A stretch of 11,506 bases of DNA, from NCBI GenBank assembly GCA_009885275.1, contig VFKY01000257.1, positions 1 through 11,506 on the forward strand, given 5' to 3'. This document shows positions 1 to 5,940 of the stretch, piece after piece. Below the pieces are notes generated by a model, which saw only the letters and a list, made by a program, of their open reading frames with translations, had not been told where the DNA came from and made no database searches. The DNA comes from Verrucomicrobiota bacterium. GTDB taxonomy: Bacteria; Verrucomicrobiota; Verrucomicrobiia; Verrucomicrobiales; Verrucomicrobiaceae. The translations under genes were made by a program, and so were the position numbers. The number at the start of each line of letters is the position of its first letter. Within the stretch, counting starts at the first letter, position 1.

Positions 1-545
1 GCGGTTTCGATGGCGGCGATTGCGAGCATCGATTCGATTTCGCCCAGATCGGCTTCCCCGGCGACGACGAATTTAAGCTGGTGTTCGTAGCTCCGGCACC
101 ACGCACTGATGACTTCCGGTTGAAAGCGAGTGGCCTCATGCCGATCTGTCCATGCCTGCCCACCTAATTCTATGGATGGCGTTGAGTTGGCTAATTTTGG
201 ACTCAGGGAAGCTAGATCGCAGGCAATGCCATCCGGAGAGATCGTCGCGGCCGTCTCGATGGTGATATGTTTCCCGTCCGCTTTGAGCATCGCTGCAAGT
301 TCATGAATACCCTTAGCAATCATCGGCTCGCCACCCGTAACCACACAATGGCTCGCCGGATATTTTTTTACCACATCAAGGATTTGCACGAGCGTCATTT
401 CATCCCCCTCTGGATTCCATGAGGCATACGGTGTATCGCACCAGTGACAGCGGAGATTGCAACCTGACGTGCGGATAAACACCGAGGGCACGCCTGTAAG
501 TTTACCCTCACCTTGCACTGAATAAAAAATTTCACTGATGCGCAT
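1..545 (-). CDS. queE: 7-carboxy-7-deazaguanine synthase QueE (radical SAM), C-terminus outside window
   Basis: QueE is the cytoplasmic radical SAM enzyme that converts 6-carboxytetrahydropterin to 7-carboxy-7-deazaguanine on the route to queuosine and other 7-deazapurines. Translating the minus strand from the ATG at 545 gives 181 open codons to the window edge. The protein begins M-R-I-S-E-I-F-Y-S-V-Q-G-E-G, the usual QueE opening. A CxxxCxxC iron-sulfur motif follows (C29, C33, C36, then D-T-P-Y), and then the SAM-binding T-G-G-E-P at residues 70-74. Known QueE proteins are roughly 210-240 residues, so only the last few dozen residues are missing. The start is fixed by the conserved N-terminus; no clear Shine-Dalgarno is visible. 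It is divergent from the NlpC/P60 gene across 119 bp, in which I see no convincing promoter or preQ1 riboswitch. No other queuosine gene is visible in the window. Confidence 0.95.
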   Translation of the reverse strand, partial: MRISEIFYSVQGEGKLTGVPSVFIRTSGCNLRCHWCDTPYASWNPEGDEMTLVQILDVVKKYPASHCVVTGGEPMIAKGIHELAAMLKADGKHITIETAATISPDGIACDLASLSPKLANSTPSIELGGQAWTDRHEATRFQPEVISAWCRSYEHQLKFVVAGEADLGEIESMLAIAAIET

Positions 546-664
546 GGCGTTCACACTAGCACATATCATGATCACCGCGATGAGTGAGTCTTCATATCTT
601 GTTGGCATGACAGCCCATTTAATGATACGGAGAGTGCCCCATATCTCTAAGCTCCCCATACTTC

Positions 665-1174
665 GTGTTTCGCCCCCTTCTTACCCTTCCACTTTTATGC
701 GTGATACTGCTCTTGGCCAGTTGTTCATCGCAACCAGAGTCATACACTTACAACTTCGTTTATGGTAAATCCGTCCTGTTACGGGGACGTTATGCCGTGG
801 CTCCCAAGGATGCGCCCGAAGCCGTGAAACGGGCCGTGGCAGCCGGAAATCGCTTGCAAGGCAAGCCTTACATCTACGGCGGAGGTCATCGCAGCTTTGA
901 AGAGCGCGGTTATGATTGCTCCGGCACAACCTCCTATATGTTACACTATGCTGGACAACTGCGTGCACCAACACCTTCTGATGCTTTTCGCAGTTATGGC
1001 AAGCCAGGACCCGGTAAGTGGATCACCATTTATGCGAAACGTGGCCATGTCTTTAGCGTCGTAGGCGGTCTCCGACTCGATACTGGCTACAATGGTCAAA
1101 ACGAAGGCCCCAAGTGGAGCACGCGCCCACGCCCTACCAAGGGATATGTTGCCCGGCATCCTCCTGGATTATAA
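665..1174 (+). CDS. NlpC/P60-type (C40) peptidase-like lipoprotein
   Basis: This is a predicted outer-envelope lipoprotein of 169 residues with an NlpC/P60-like cysteine peptidase fold, a family that cleaves cell-wall peptides. The start is GTG at 665: it is the first usable start after an in-frame stop at 623-625, and it gives a complete lipoprotein signal ending in the lipobox L-A-S-C (C20). The catalytic Cys is C85 in Y-D-C-S-G and the catalytic His is H128 in R-G-H-V-F. The third residue could be D139 in R-L-D-T, a position where classic members carry His, Asn or Gln. The motifs G-K-W-I-T-I-Y-A before the His and R-H-P-P-G-L at the C-terminus match, from memory, a compact NlpC/P60 subfamily seen also in Actinobacteria. 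It has no SH3 or LysM domain. Its stop lies 3 nt from the stop of the convergent propeller gene. No strong ribosome binding site is seen. Confidence 0.85.
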   Translation: MFRPLLTLPLLCVILLLASCSSQPESYTYNFVYGKSVLLRGRYAVAPKDAPEAVKRAVAAGNRLQGKPYIYGGGHRSFEERGYDCSGTTSYMLHYAGQLRAPTPSDAFRSYGKPGPGKWITIYAKRGHVFSVVGGLRLDTGYNGQNEGPKWSTRPRPTKGYVARHPPGL

Positions 1175-1177
1175 GAT

Positions 1178-2431
1178 TTACTTGGCCAACAAGTCAACTG
1201 CAACCAATTGCTTGCCATCACGGGCATAAAGAACACCATTGGAATACGCTGGGTAAGAACGATGCCCGGCACGGAGAATTTGATCCTGTGCGAGAAGCTC
1301 ATACTTTTCTGGAGAAGCTTTTACTAATGTAAGCTCGCCCGCTTCCGTCACGATAACCAGAATGTCCTTAATCAAAAGGATAGTACCGCCGGATAATTTA
1401 CCAGACTCCCACATGAGCTTGCCGTCTTCCACTCGAATACAGCGAAGGGATTGCCCGAATTCCTGTCGACCATTCAATCCGTAAACATATCCGTCCTTAT
1501 AAACGGGAGAGCTGTAGTGACAGTCCAGCACATTTTGTTTTTTCCAAACATCAACAAGCTTTCCCGATGGCTCCCATTTCCAGAGACTAGCTCCCACATC
1601 ATAGCTCGCTGTTATGAAGAGCTTGTCTCCACACCAGATGGGAGTGGCCGCATTTACCGAAGCGTCTATTTCTGGACGAAGACGCTCGCTAAATTTCACA
1701 CTGCCATCACGAGCATCGCAGACCACAAGGTTGTTTTTCATCCAGCAAATCAACGAGGGGAGTTTTTCGGTCTCATAAAAAATAGGCGCGGAATAGGAAG
1801 CTTCATCATCAACCGATTGCCAGACCATTTTGCCATCCTCAAGGTTTAAAGCGATCAATCCAGCCGCGCCCTTGTCATTTTTACCGCCTGCCGCAATGAT
1901 AACATTTGAACCAACTACAATCGGTGGACAAACGCGACCGAAAAATCCCTGCGGGGAATTAACTTCCTTCACCGTGTCATAGTGCCAGAGCATTTTTCCC
2001 GTCTTCAAATCCAGAACATGAATCCGCCCTTCTGCCCCGTGGAGAATGACTTTGCCTTGAGCAATGGTCGGAGTAGCTCGCGGTCCTCGATCCATGCCAA
2101 AACTATCCGCATAACTGTTGGCATAAGAAAAATGCCAAAACTCCGTACCATCTTTTACATCAAGCGCTTCAACCAGTACCTGATCATCAGCCCGATGAAA
2201 AACAATGACTTTACCATCGGCTACCGCTGGCCCGGCAAAACCACCACCGAGAGGATGCGACCAGAGAATTTTCGGACCGGAGACAGGAAAGCTTCCTGAA
2301 ATTTGTTCACTCACCTCAGCGACACCGTTGCGCTGTGCGCCCATGAATTGAGGCCAGTCAGCAGCCAGAAGTGATTTCGTTGCAAGAAGCAATGCAAGTA
2401 CGGTCAAATATCGAATTTGCATAAAATACAT
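1178..2431 (-). CDS. Secreted PQQ-like beta-propeller protein
   Basis: This is an exported protein of about 417 residues built from PQQ-like beta-propeller repeats. The N-terminus is a Sec signal peptide (M-Q-I-R-Y then a Leu/Ala-rich core) with likely cleavage after L-L-A near residue 23. The mature protein opens W-P-Q-F-M-G-A-Q-R-N-G, the signature of the large secreted PQQ-like family of planctomycetes and verrucomicrobia. Blade motifs recur, such as A-L-D-V-K-D-G, V-L-D-L-K-T-G-K, A-L-N-L-E-D-G-K-M-V-W and I-R-V-E-D-G-K-L-M-W-E. There is no attached dehydrogenase domain, so a scaffold or binding role is more likely than PQQ-dependent catalysis. I chose ATG 2431, which has G-G-T-G-G-G about 8 nt upstream; ATG 2422 gives a more compact signal peptide and ATG 2446 would overlap the upstream gene by 13 nt. 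It lies 2 nt after the isomerase stop, so the two are co-transcribed. Confidence 0.9.
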   Translation of the reverse strand: MYFMQIRYLTVLALLLATKSLLAADWPQFMGAQRNGVAEVSEQISGSFPVSGPKILWSHPLGGGFAGPAVADGKVIVFHRADDQVLVEALDVKDGTEFWHFSYANSYADSFGMDRGPRATPTIAQGKVILHGAEGRIHVLDLKTGKMLWHYDTVKEVNSPQGFFGRVCPPIVVGSNVIIAAGGKNDKGAAGLIALNLEDGKMVWQSVDDEASYSAPIFYETEKLPSLICWMKNNLVVCDARDGSVKFSERLRPEIDASVNAATPIWCGDKLFITASYDVGASLWKWEPSGKLVDVWKKQNVLDCHYSSPVYKDGYVYGLNGRQEFGQSLRCIRVEDGKLMWESGKLSGGTILLIKDILVIVTEAGELTLVKASPEKYELLAQDQILRAGHRSYPAYSNGVLYARDGKQLVAVDLLAK

Positions 2432-2433
2432 GA

Positions 2434-3339
2434 TTATGCCCACCATTCCTTCAGGACTGCAAAATCACGCTTGGTGGCTTTGATTGCCGACTCAAGATAG
2501 GCGGGGTCTTTAAGACTTCCCTCGAGGTACTCGACATGCAGGGAAACCGGGCCGGTGAAGTTGATTTTTTTTAGCATGACTGCGTAGTCTTTATTAACCA
2601 CGCCTTCACCCAGAGGACACGCCTCTGCCTTTTTGGCGCCCCATTTGAAGTTCTTAAAGTAAGCAGCTCCAATACGATCGCGCACCAGATTGAATTCCAG
2701 CGGCCACGACAAAGAGCCCTCGACCGTTGCGTGATAAATATCGAACGCAAAAGCCCATTCCTCTGGCGAATAATCACGCATGAGCGAATAGACATCCCAG
2801 ACTGGGGCGCCGAGATAATCTTTGCCCGAATGATTTTGATAAAGAGGCTGAATGCCTATCTCTTTGCTCAGGGCAATCAGGTCTTTAAATTTCACCCGCC
2901 ACTCATCCAATTGCGGCATGATGGGTTTGGTCAGATCATACTTCTGATAAAGCATCCGATAATGCTTCACGCCCATTGCTTTGGCGGTGCGAAGGACTTT
3001 TTCCGTATTTTGAGCAGCGCTGACTTCATTGATACCGGAAGTCATGATCGAAATTTTCAAGCCGCGCTTCTTCAATGCCTCTGCAAGCTTGGGCAAATCT
3101 TCTTCCACTTTTTCAGGCAAGACATGACCGCCGGGCCGAATCGGTGCCTCAATGCCATTCACGCCTAAATCTGCGGCAATATCCGCTAATTGATCAAACT
3201 CCATCCCTAGAAGATGTTTAGTAAAAAAACAATAATCTGGTTTTGCCTCATCTTTTGAAAAAGCATCCTTCGCTCCTCCGAGAATAAGTCCTGTCGTGAT
3301 ACCTGCAGATTGCAGCATGAAATTTCTTCGTGTTTTCAT
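2434..3339 (-). CDS. Tat-exported TIM-barrel sugar phosphate isomerase/epimerase family protein
   Basis: This 301-residue protein belongs to the xylose-isomerase-like TIM-barrel (AP endonuclease 2) superfamily, common in planctomycete and verrucomicrobial sugar metabolism. The N-terminus M-K-T-R-R-N-F-M-L-Q-S-A-G is a twin-arginine signal (R4, R5) followed by a hydrophobic stretch, so the folded enzyme is probably exported. Barrel features include L-G-V-N-G-I-E-A-P near 58-66, D200 and H203 in F-D-I-Y-H, and E270 in H-V-E-Y-L, which match metal-ligand positions of the superfamily. The usual first Glu ligand appears replaced by Q168 in Y-Q-N-H-S-G, a variant I believe is shared by a Tat-exported subgroup. 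The reading frame is open upstream to 3687, but that extension runs over the neighbouring lipoprotein gene and lacks a plausible N-terminus; the Tat motif sets the start at 3339. The substrate cannot be told from sequence. Confidence 0.88.
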   Translation of the reverse strand: MKTRRNFMLQSAGITTGLILGGAKDAFSKDEAKPDYCFFTKHLLGMEFDQLADIAADLGVNGIEAPIRPGGHVLPEKVEEDLPKLAEALKKRGLKISIMTSGINEVSAAQNTEKVLRTAKAMGVKHYRMLYQKYDLTKPIMPQLDEWRVKFKDLIALSKEIGIQPLYQNHSGKDYLGAPVWDVYSLMRDYSPEEWAFAFDIYHATVEGSLSWPLEFNLVRDRIGAAYFKNFKWGAKKAEACPLGEGVVNKDYAVMLKKINFTGPVSLHVEYLEGSLKDPAYLESAIKATKRDFAVLKEWWA

Positions 3340-3448
3340 CCAATGGTAGTGTTGAGGTGCTTTATATAAACGCTGAAATCGCAACTGACTTTCTTTAAGA
3401 GCAACAATAGCCTCCAATACTCTTCCCTGAGACAAGGTGAATGCCCTA

Positions 3449-4165
3449 TTATGGGTTACTTGCTTTGGGTGGCAGCATGAGTGGAATATCGTCCTCTGAA
3501 ATCGGTGGCAGTAACGGACTGGCACGCATTTCTTTGGGAATATCTTCTGGTGATAAGGCTGGCAGCAAAGGGTTGGGCCCCTCCTTCCATGAACGTGTCC
3601 ACATGGGAGCCACCTTCCACGGGGTCGGCTCATCATCAGGATAGCTCTCTCCAGTCCCAGGTTTAGAGGTGAGCCGATGAAGACCAATCACCTGTAAATG
3701 AAGACCGCGAATGTAAAACACGGTGTATTCACTCAATCCTTCGACCAGACTTCGACCTCTTTTAAGCAGAGGTTTACCGCGCAAGATGAGCTCACCATCT
3801 CTCTCGATATAAGCCTCCTGTCCTAGTGCTATCAAATGCTCCTTGAAATCCACTTGGAGATACACCTTGCCCTTGGCCCGCACTCTCACAGGTTGGCCCT
3901 TGGTATCTTTTTTTAAGACCGTGATTTCATCGGCTGTCACTTTGTAAAACGGTGCAATCACAAGGCTGTCGGCACTGATTTTTTTTGAGTCCTCAAATGT
4001 CATCGAAAGCAACTGACTGACATCCTCAGTCTTCTCATTTTGCACGTCATCCGCGGTGCTTTTTGTTTCTTTGGACGTTTCACAACCTGATAACACTGTA
4101 AAACCACAGGCCGCGAGCCCTTGCAATATTTCTCGTCGCTTCAAAAAAGGTGCGCTGACTTCCAT
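3449..4165 (-). CDS. Tat-type lipoprotein with OstA/LptA-like segment and C-terminal PLLP repeat
   Basis: I do not recognise this as a named protein. From ATG 4165 it has 238 residues. K-R-R-E-I-L-Q (R10, R11) followed by a hydrophobic run and the lipobox L-S-G-C (C28) suggests a lipoprotein, possibly Tat-dependent. After a Lys/Glu/Thr-rich linker, residues about 76-161 show the rhythm of OstA/LptA domains: A-D-E-I, G-K-V-Y-L, A-L-G-Q-E-A-Y, then L-I-L-R-G-K-P-L-L-K-R-G and V-E-G. That fold forms a beta-jellyroll bridge in lipopolysaccharide transport, so a role in moving or anchoring outer-membrane lipid is possible but unproven. The Pro-rich C-terminus carries two copies of P-L-L-P-x-x-S-x-x-D-I-P (199-210 and 217-228). 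ATG 4204 is an alternative start that adds 13 residues; neither start has a clear ribosome binding site. It sits 109 nt upstream of the isomerase, so co-transcription is possible but not certain. Confidence 0.75.
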   Translation of the reverse strand: MEVSAPFLKRREILQGLAACGFTVLSGCETSKETKSTADDVQNEKTEDVSQLLSMTFEDSKKISADSLVIAPFYKVTADEITVLKKDTKGQPVRVRAKGKVYLQVDFKEHLIALGQEAYIERDGELILRGKPLLKRGRSLVEGLSEYTVFYIRGLHLQVIGLHRLTSKPGTGESYPDDEPTPWKVAPMWTRSWKEGPNPLLPALSPEDIPKEMRASPLLPPISEDDIPLMLPPKASNP

Positions 4166-4234
4166 TTGCGAAGCATAATCAATGCAAGAGTACGATACCA
4201 TCATGTTTTTTTAAAAAACGTAGTGATTATTAGC

Positions 4235-4264
4235 TTGTCCGCCCATCGATGATTCCGCTACATT
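4235..4264 (+). promoter_or_regulatory. Possible sigma70-type promoter for the GYF-domain gene
   Basis: TTGTCC at 4235-4240 and TACATT at 4259-4264 are separated by 18 nt. The expected transcription start falls within a few nucleotides of the ATG at 4274, which would make the mRNA nearly leaderless; this agrees with the lack of a Shine-Dalgarno there. The divergent region also holds a near-perfect A/T palindrome at 4206-4220. The -10 match is only moderate. Confidence 0.25.
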
Positions 4265-4273
4265 AAATCCTTT

Positions 4274-4813
4274 ATGAACGAATGGTATCTACTTAAGGTG
4301 TCCACCAATGAAGTTTTCGGCCCCTTGCCGATTGAGCAACTCCGTTTTTGGGCATCCGAGGCGAAAATATCTCCGATGGATCGCTTATCCAATGACGAGC
4401 GTGTTTCTTGGCGCCGAGCCCCCATGATTGCAGAGCTTCAGATGGACTGGCTCATTGAGATGCCTGACAATTATCTCTACGGCCCCACAAGTGTTGGCAC
4501 GTTACAAGAATTTTTAGCAACTGGTGAAATTGATGAGCATATCATGGTCATCAATACCGCCAAGGGAAGCAAGAGTCGAATCAAAGACCTCGACTTCTTC
4601 AAAGCAAGTCCCCAGCGCATGCGCGGCGCTCAAGAAATTAGCGATACGGATATTTCCGATGCCGGCGGTGCCGCAAATACTCTACTCAAGCAACGCATCA
4701 ACTGGTTGGAAGAACAAGTCATGGAATTGCAACGTGACGTTGATCTATGGCAGCAGCAATCCAGCTCTATTCGCCAGCAATTCATCGAAGCCACGGGGCG
4801 CGATCCTTTTTAA
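4274..4813 (+). CDS. GYF_2-type double-domain protein with C-terminal coiled coil
   Basis: This is a 179-residue cytoplasmic protein without signal peptide or membrane segment. Two related modules follow each other. Residues 4-52 start W-Y-L-L-K and contain F-G-P-L-P-I-E-Q-L; residues 59-110 start W-L-I-E-M and contain Y-G-P-T-S-V-G-T-L. Both fit the bacterial GYF_2 (DUF4339) pattern: an aromatic start, a G-P turn, a helix, then a short strand after a G-x-I or K-I-S step. GYF folds bind proline-rich peptides in eukaryotes; the bacterial role is largely unknown. Residues about 134-172 (L-L-K-Q-R-I-N-W-L-E-E-Q-V-M-E-L onward) are heptad-like and probably form a coiled coil for oligomerisation. 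The gene is divergent from the lipoprotein with 69-108 bp between starts and is followed by a tRNA gene. The ATG at 4274 is the natural start because the first GYF tryptophan is at residue 4. Confidence 0.82.
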   Translation: MNEWYLLKVSTNEVFGPLPIEQLRFWASEAKISPMDRLSNDERVSWRRAPMIAELQMDWLIEMPDNYLYGPTSVGTLQEFLATGEIDEHIMVINTAKGSKSRIKDLDFFKASPQRMRGAQEISDTDISDAGGAANTLLKQRINWLEEQVMELQRDVDLWQQQSSSIRQQFIEATGRDPF

Positions 4814-4857
4814 GCCTTACGGAATCAGTCTTACAGCGTATTCTTCGTAAACTCTGC

Positions 4858-4885
4858 TTGCACATTTTGCAGAAACGCTTAAATG
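4858..4885 (+). promoter_or_regulatory. Possible promoter for the tRNA-Leu gene
   Basis: TTGCAC at 4858-4863 and TAAATG at 4880-4885 are separated by 16 nt, placing a transcription start near 4891, about 15 nt before the mature tRNA 5' end. This suits a tRNA needing RNase P trimming. The -10 element is weak, so read-through from the GYF gene upstream is an alternative. Confidence 0.3.
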
Positions 4886-4905
4886 ACAAACTCACTTTTC
4901 TACAC

Positions 4906-4987
4906 GCGCGAGTGGCGGAATTGGTATACGCGTAAGATTAAGGATCTTATGCCGCAAGGCTTGGGGGTTCGAGTCCCCCCCCGCGCA
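4906..4987 (+). tRNA. tRNA-Leu, anticodon AAG
   Basis: This is an 82-nt class II tRNA gene. Acceptor strand 4906-4912 pairs with 4980-4986 except for one A-C opposition (A6 with C67), and the discriminator is A4987. The D-arm has a GCG/CGC stem (4915-4917 with 4929-4931). The anticodon stem TAAGA/TCTTA (4933-4937 with 4945-4949) is perfect and closes the 7-nt loop TTAAGGA, so T33 is 4939 and the anticodon is A4940-A4941-G4942. G37 (4943) fits a Leu CNN-reading tRNA and argues against UAA, where A37 is usual. The long variable arm (GCC-GCAA-GGC) marks a leucine-type tRNA. The T-arm is GGGGG-TTCGAGT-CCCCC. CCA is not encoded. AAG is an unusual leucine anticodon in bacteria, where GAG normally reads CUU and CUC; A34 would need deamination to inosine by TadA to read CUC. 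Confidence 0.93.
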
Positions 4988-5013
4988 CTTTCTTTCGCTA
5001 TTAGCAAAGAAAG
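4988..5013 (+). other. Hairpin directly abutting the tRNA 3' end
   Basis: CTTTCTTT (4988-4995) pairs perfectly with AAAGAAAG (5006-5013), and inside it GCT (4997-4999) pairs with AGC (5003-5005), leaving one bulged C and a 3-nt loop. It begins on the base after the tRNA discriminator. There is no T-tract after it, so it is not a canonical intrinsic terminator; it may stop transcription weakly or guide 3' processing. It lies upstream of the purU start. Confidence 0.5.
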
Positions 5014-5061
5014 CTGAAAGTGATTGGTTTCCCTGATGCATCATCCGAGTCAACCCATACC

Positions 5062-5922
5062 ATGCCTGCATCAGATACTGCAACTCTCCTGATCCATTGC
5101 CCGGACCAACCTGGTCTTGTGCATGAAGTAACAGGCTTCATCTTCGCGCATCAGGGTAACATTCTCGACCTCGAACAGCATATCGATCCTCACGAAAATT
5201 TGTTTTTCATGCGCGTCGAGTGGTCATTGGAAAAATTTACTCTGAACAGAGACGCCATTGCTTCACTCTTTGCACCCTTGGGTGAACGTCACCAGATGTG
5301 GTGGAAGTTGCAGTTCTCTAGTGAACGCAAACGCCTTGCTCTCTTTGTCTCCAAAGAAAGTCACTGCCTCTATGATTTACTGTCACGTCATGAGTCAGGG
5401 GAATTGCCGGTGCATATCCCTCTCATCATCAGCAATCACGAAACACTCAAGTCTGCTGCAGCTAGGTTCGACATTCCCTTTCATCATTTCCCTATTTCAC
5501 CTTCCAACAAAGTGGAACAGGAAAAAGCACAACTTGATCTCCTGAAGCACCACCACATCGACACCATCGTCCTAGCGCGTTATATGCAGATCATTGGCGA
5601 ATCCCTGATCAACGCCTATCCAAATCATATCCTCAACATTCATCACTCTTTTTTGCCGGCATTCATAGGTGCTAAACCCTATCATCAAGCATACGAACGC
5701 GGAGTGAAGCTTATCGGGGCAACCTCTCACTATGTCACGACGGATCTCGACCAAGGTCCGATCATCCATCAAGACGTGATGAAGGTATCTCATGAAGAAA
5801 GCGTTGAGGACTTAGTCCGTCTCGGCAAAGACCTTGAAAAAACAGTGCTCGCCAAAGCGCTTTGGTGGCACGTCACCAACAAGGTGCTCGTTTATCACAA
5901 CAAAACGGTCGTCTTTTCATAG
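5062..5922 (+). CDS. purU: Formyltetrahydrofolate deformylase PurU
   Basis: PurU hydrolyses 10-formyltetrahydrofolate to tetrahydrofolate and formate in the cytoplasm, balancing one-carbon units and supplying formate for purine synthesis. From ATG 5062 the protein has 286 residues, close to the usual 280 or so. An N-terminal ACT domain begins T-A-T-L-L-I-H-C-P-D-Q-P-G-L-V (7-20) and contains Q-G-N-I-L-D-L-E-Q-H. The formyltransferase-like domain follows. Its catalytic residues are N192 and H194 in L-N-I-H-H-S-F-L-P-A-F and D230 in D-L-D-Q-G-P-I, the Asn-His-Asp set shared with PurN. The frame is open back to a GTG at 5020, but the added 14 residues look unlike the family and overlap the region after the hairpin, so ATG 5062 is preferred. 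No strong ribosome binding site is seen. It converges on fabD with 18 nt between stop codons. Confidence 0.95.
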   Translation: MPASDTATLLIHCPDQPGLVHEVTGFIFAHQGNILDLEQHIDPHENLFFMRVEWSLEKFTLNRDAIASLFAPLGERHQMWWKLQFSSERKRLALFVSKESHCLYDLLSRHESGELPVHIPLIISNHETLKSAAARFDIPFHHFPISPSNKVEQEKAQLDLLKHHHIDTIVLARYMQIIGESLINAYPNHILNIHHSFLPAFIGAKPYHQAYERGVKLIGATSHYVTTDLDQGPIIHQDVMKVSHEESVEDLVRLGKDLEKTVLAKALWWHVTNKVLVYHNKTVVFS

Positions 5923-5940
5923 ACGAGGACGTCGATGAAC

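Noticed and set aside
546..664. preQ1 riboswitch or shared promoter between queE and the NlpC/P60 gene
   Set aside because: I find no convincing pseudoknot elements or paired -35/-10 boxes in these 119 bp.
3441..3644. Plus-strand Gly/Ser-rich frame opposite the lipoprotein tail
   Set aside because: Its low-complexity sequence is simply the antisense of the Pro/Leu/Asp repeat region of the real gene.
3340..3687. Open reading extension upstream of the isomerase, adding 116 residues
   Set aside because: It overlaps the lipoprotein gene in another frame, has a Cys/His/Arg-rich composition unlike the family, and the Tat signal begins exactly at ATG 3339.
5020..5061. GTG start for PurU
   Set aside because: The extra 14 residues have no counterpart in the family, while ATG 5062 gives the normal length and the usual opening of the ACT domain.
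4892..5083. Minus-strand open frame of 63 codons
   Set aside because: It runs across the tRNA gene and the hairpin; its sequence is the antisense of structured RNA.
5910..5925. CGTCT/AGACG hairpin at the end of purU as a terminator
   Set aside because: Only 5 bp, it overlaps the stop codon, and there is no T-tract on either strand.
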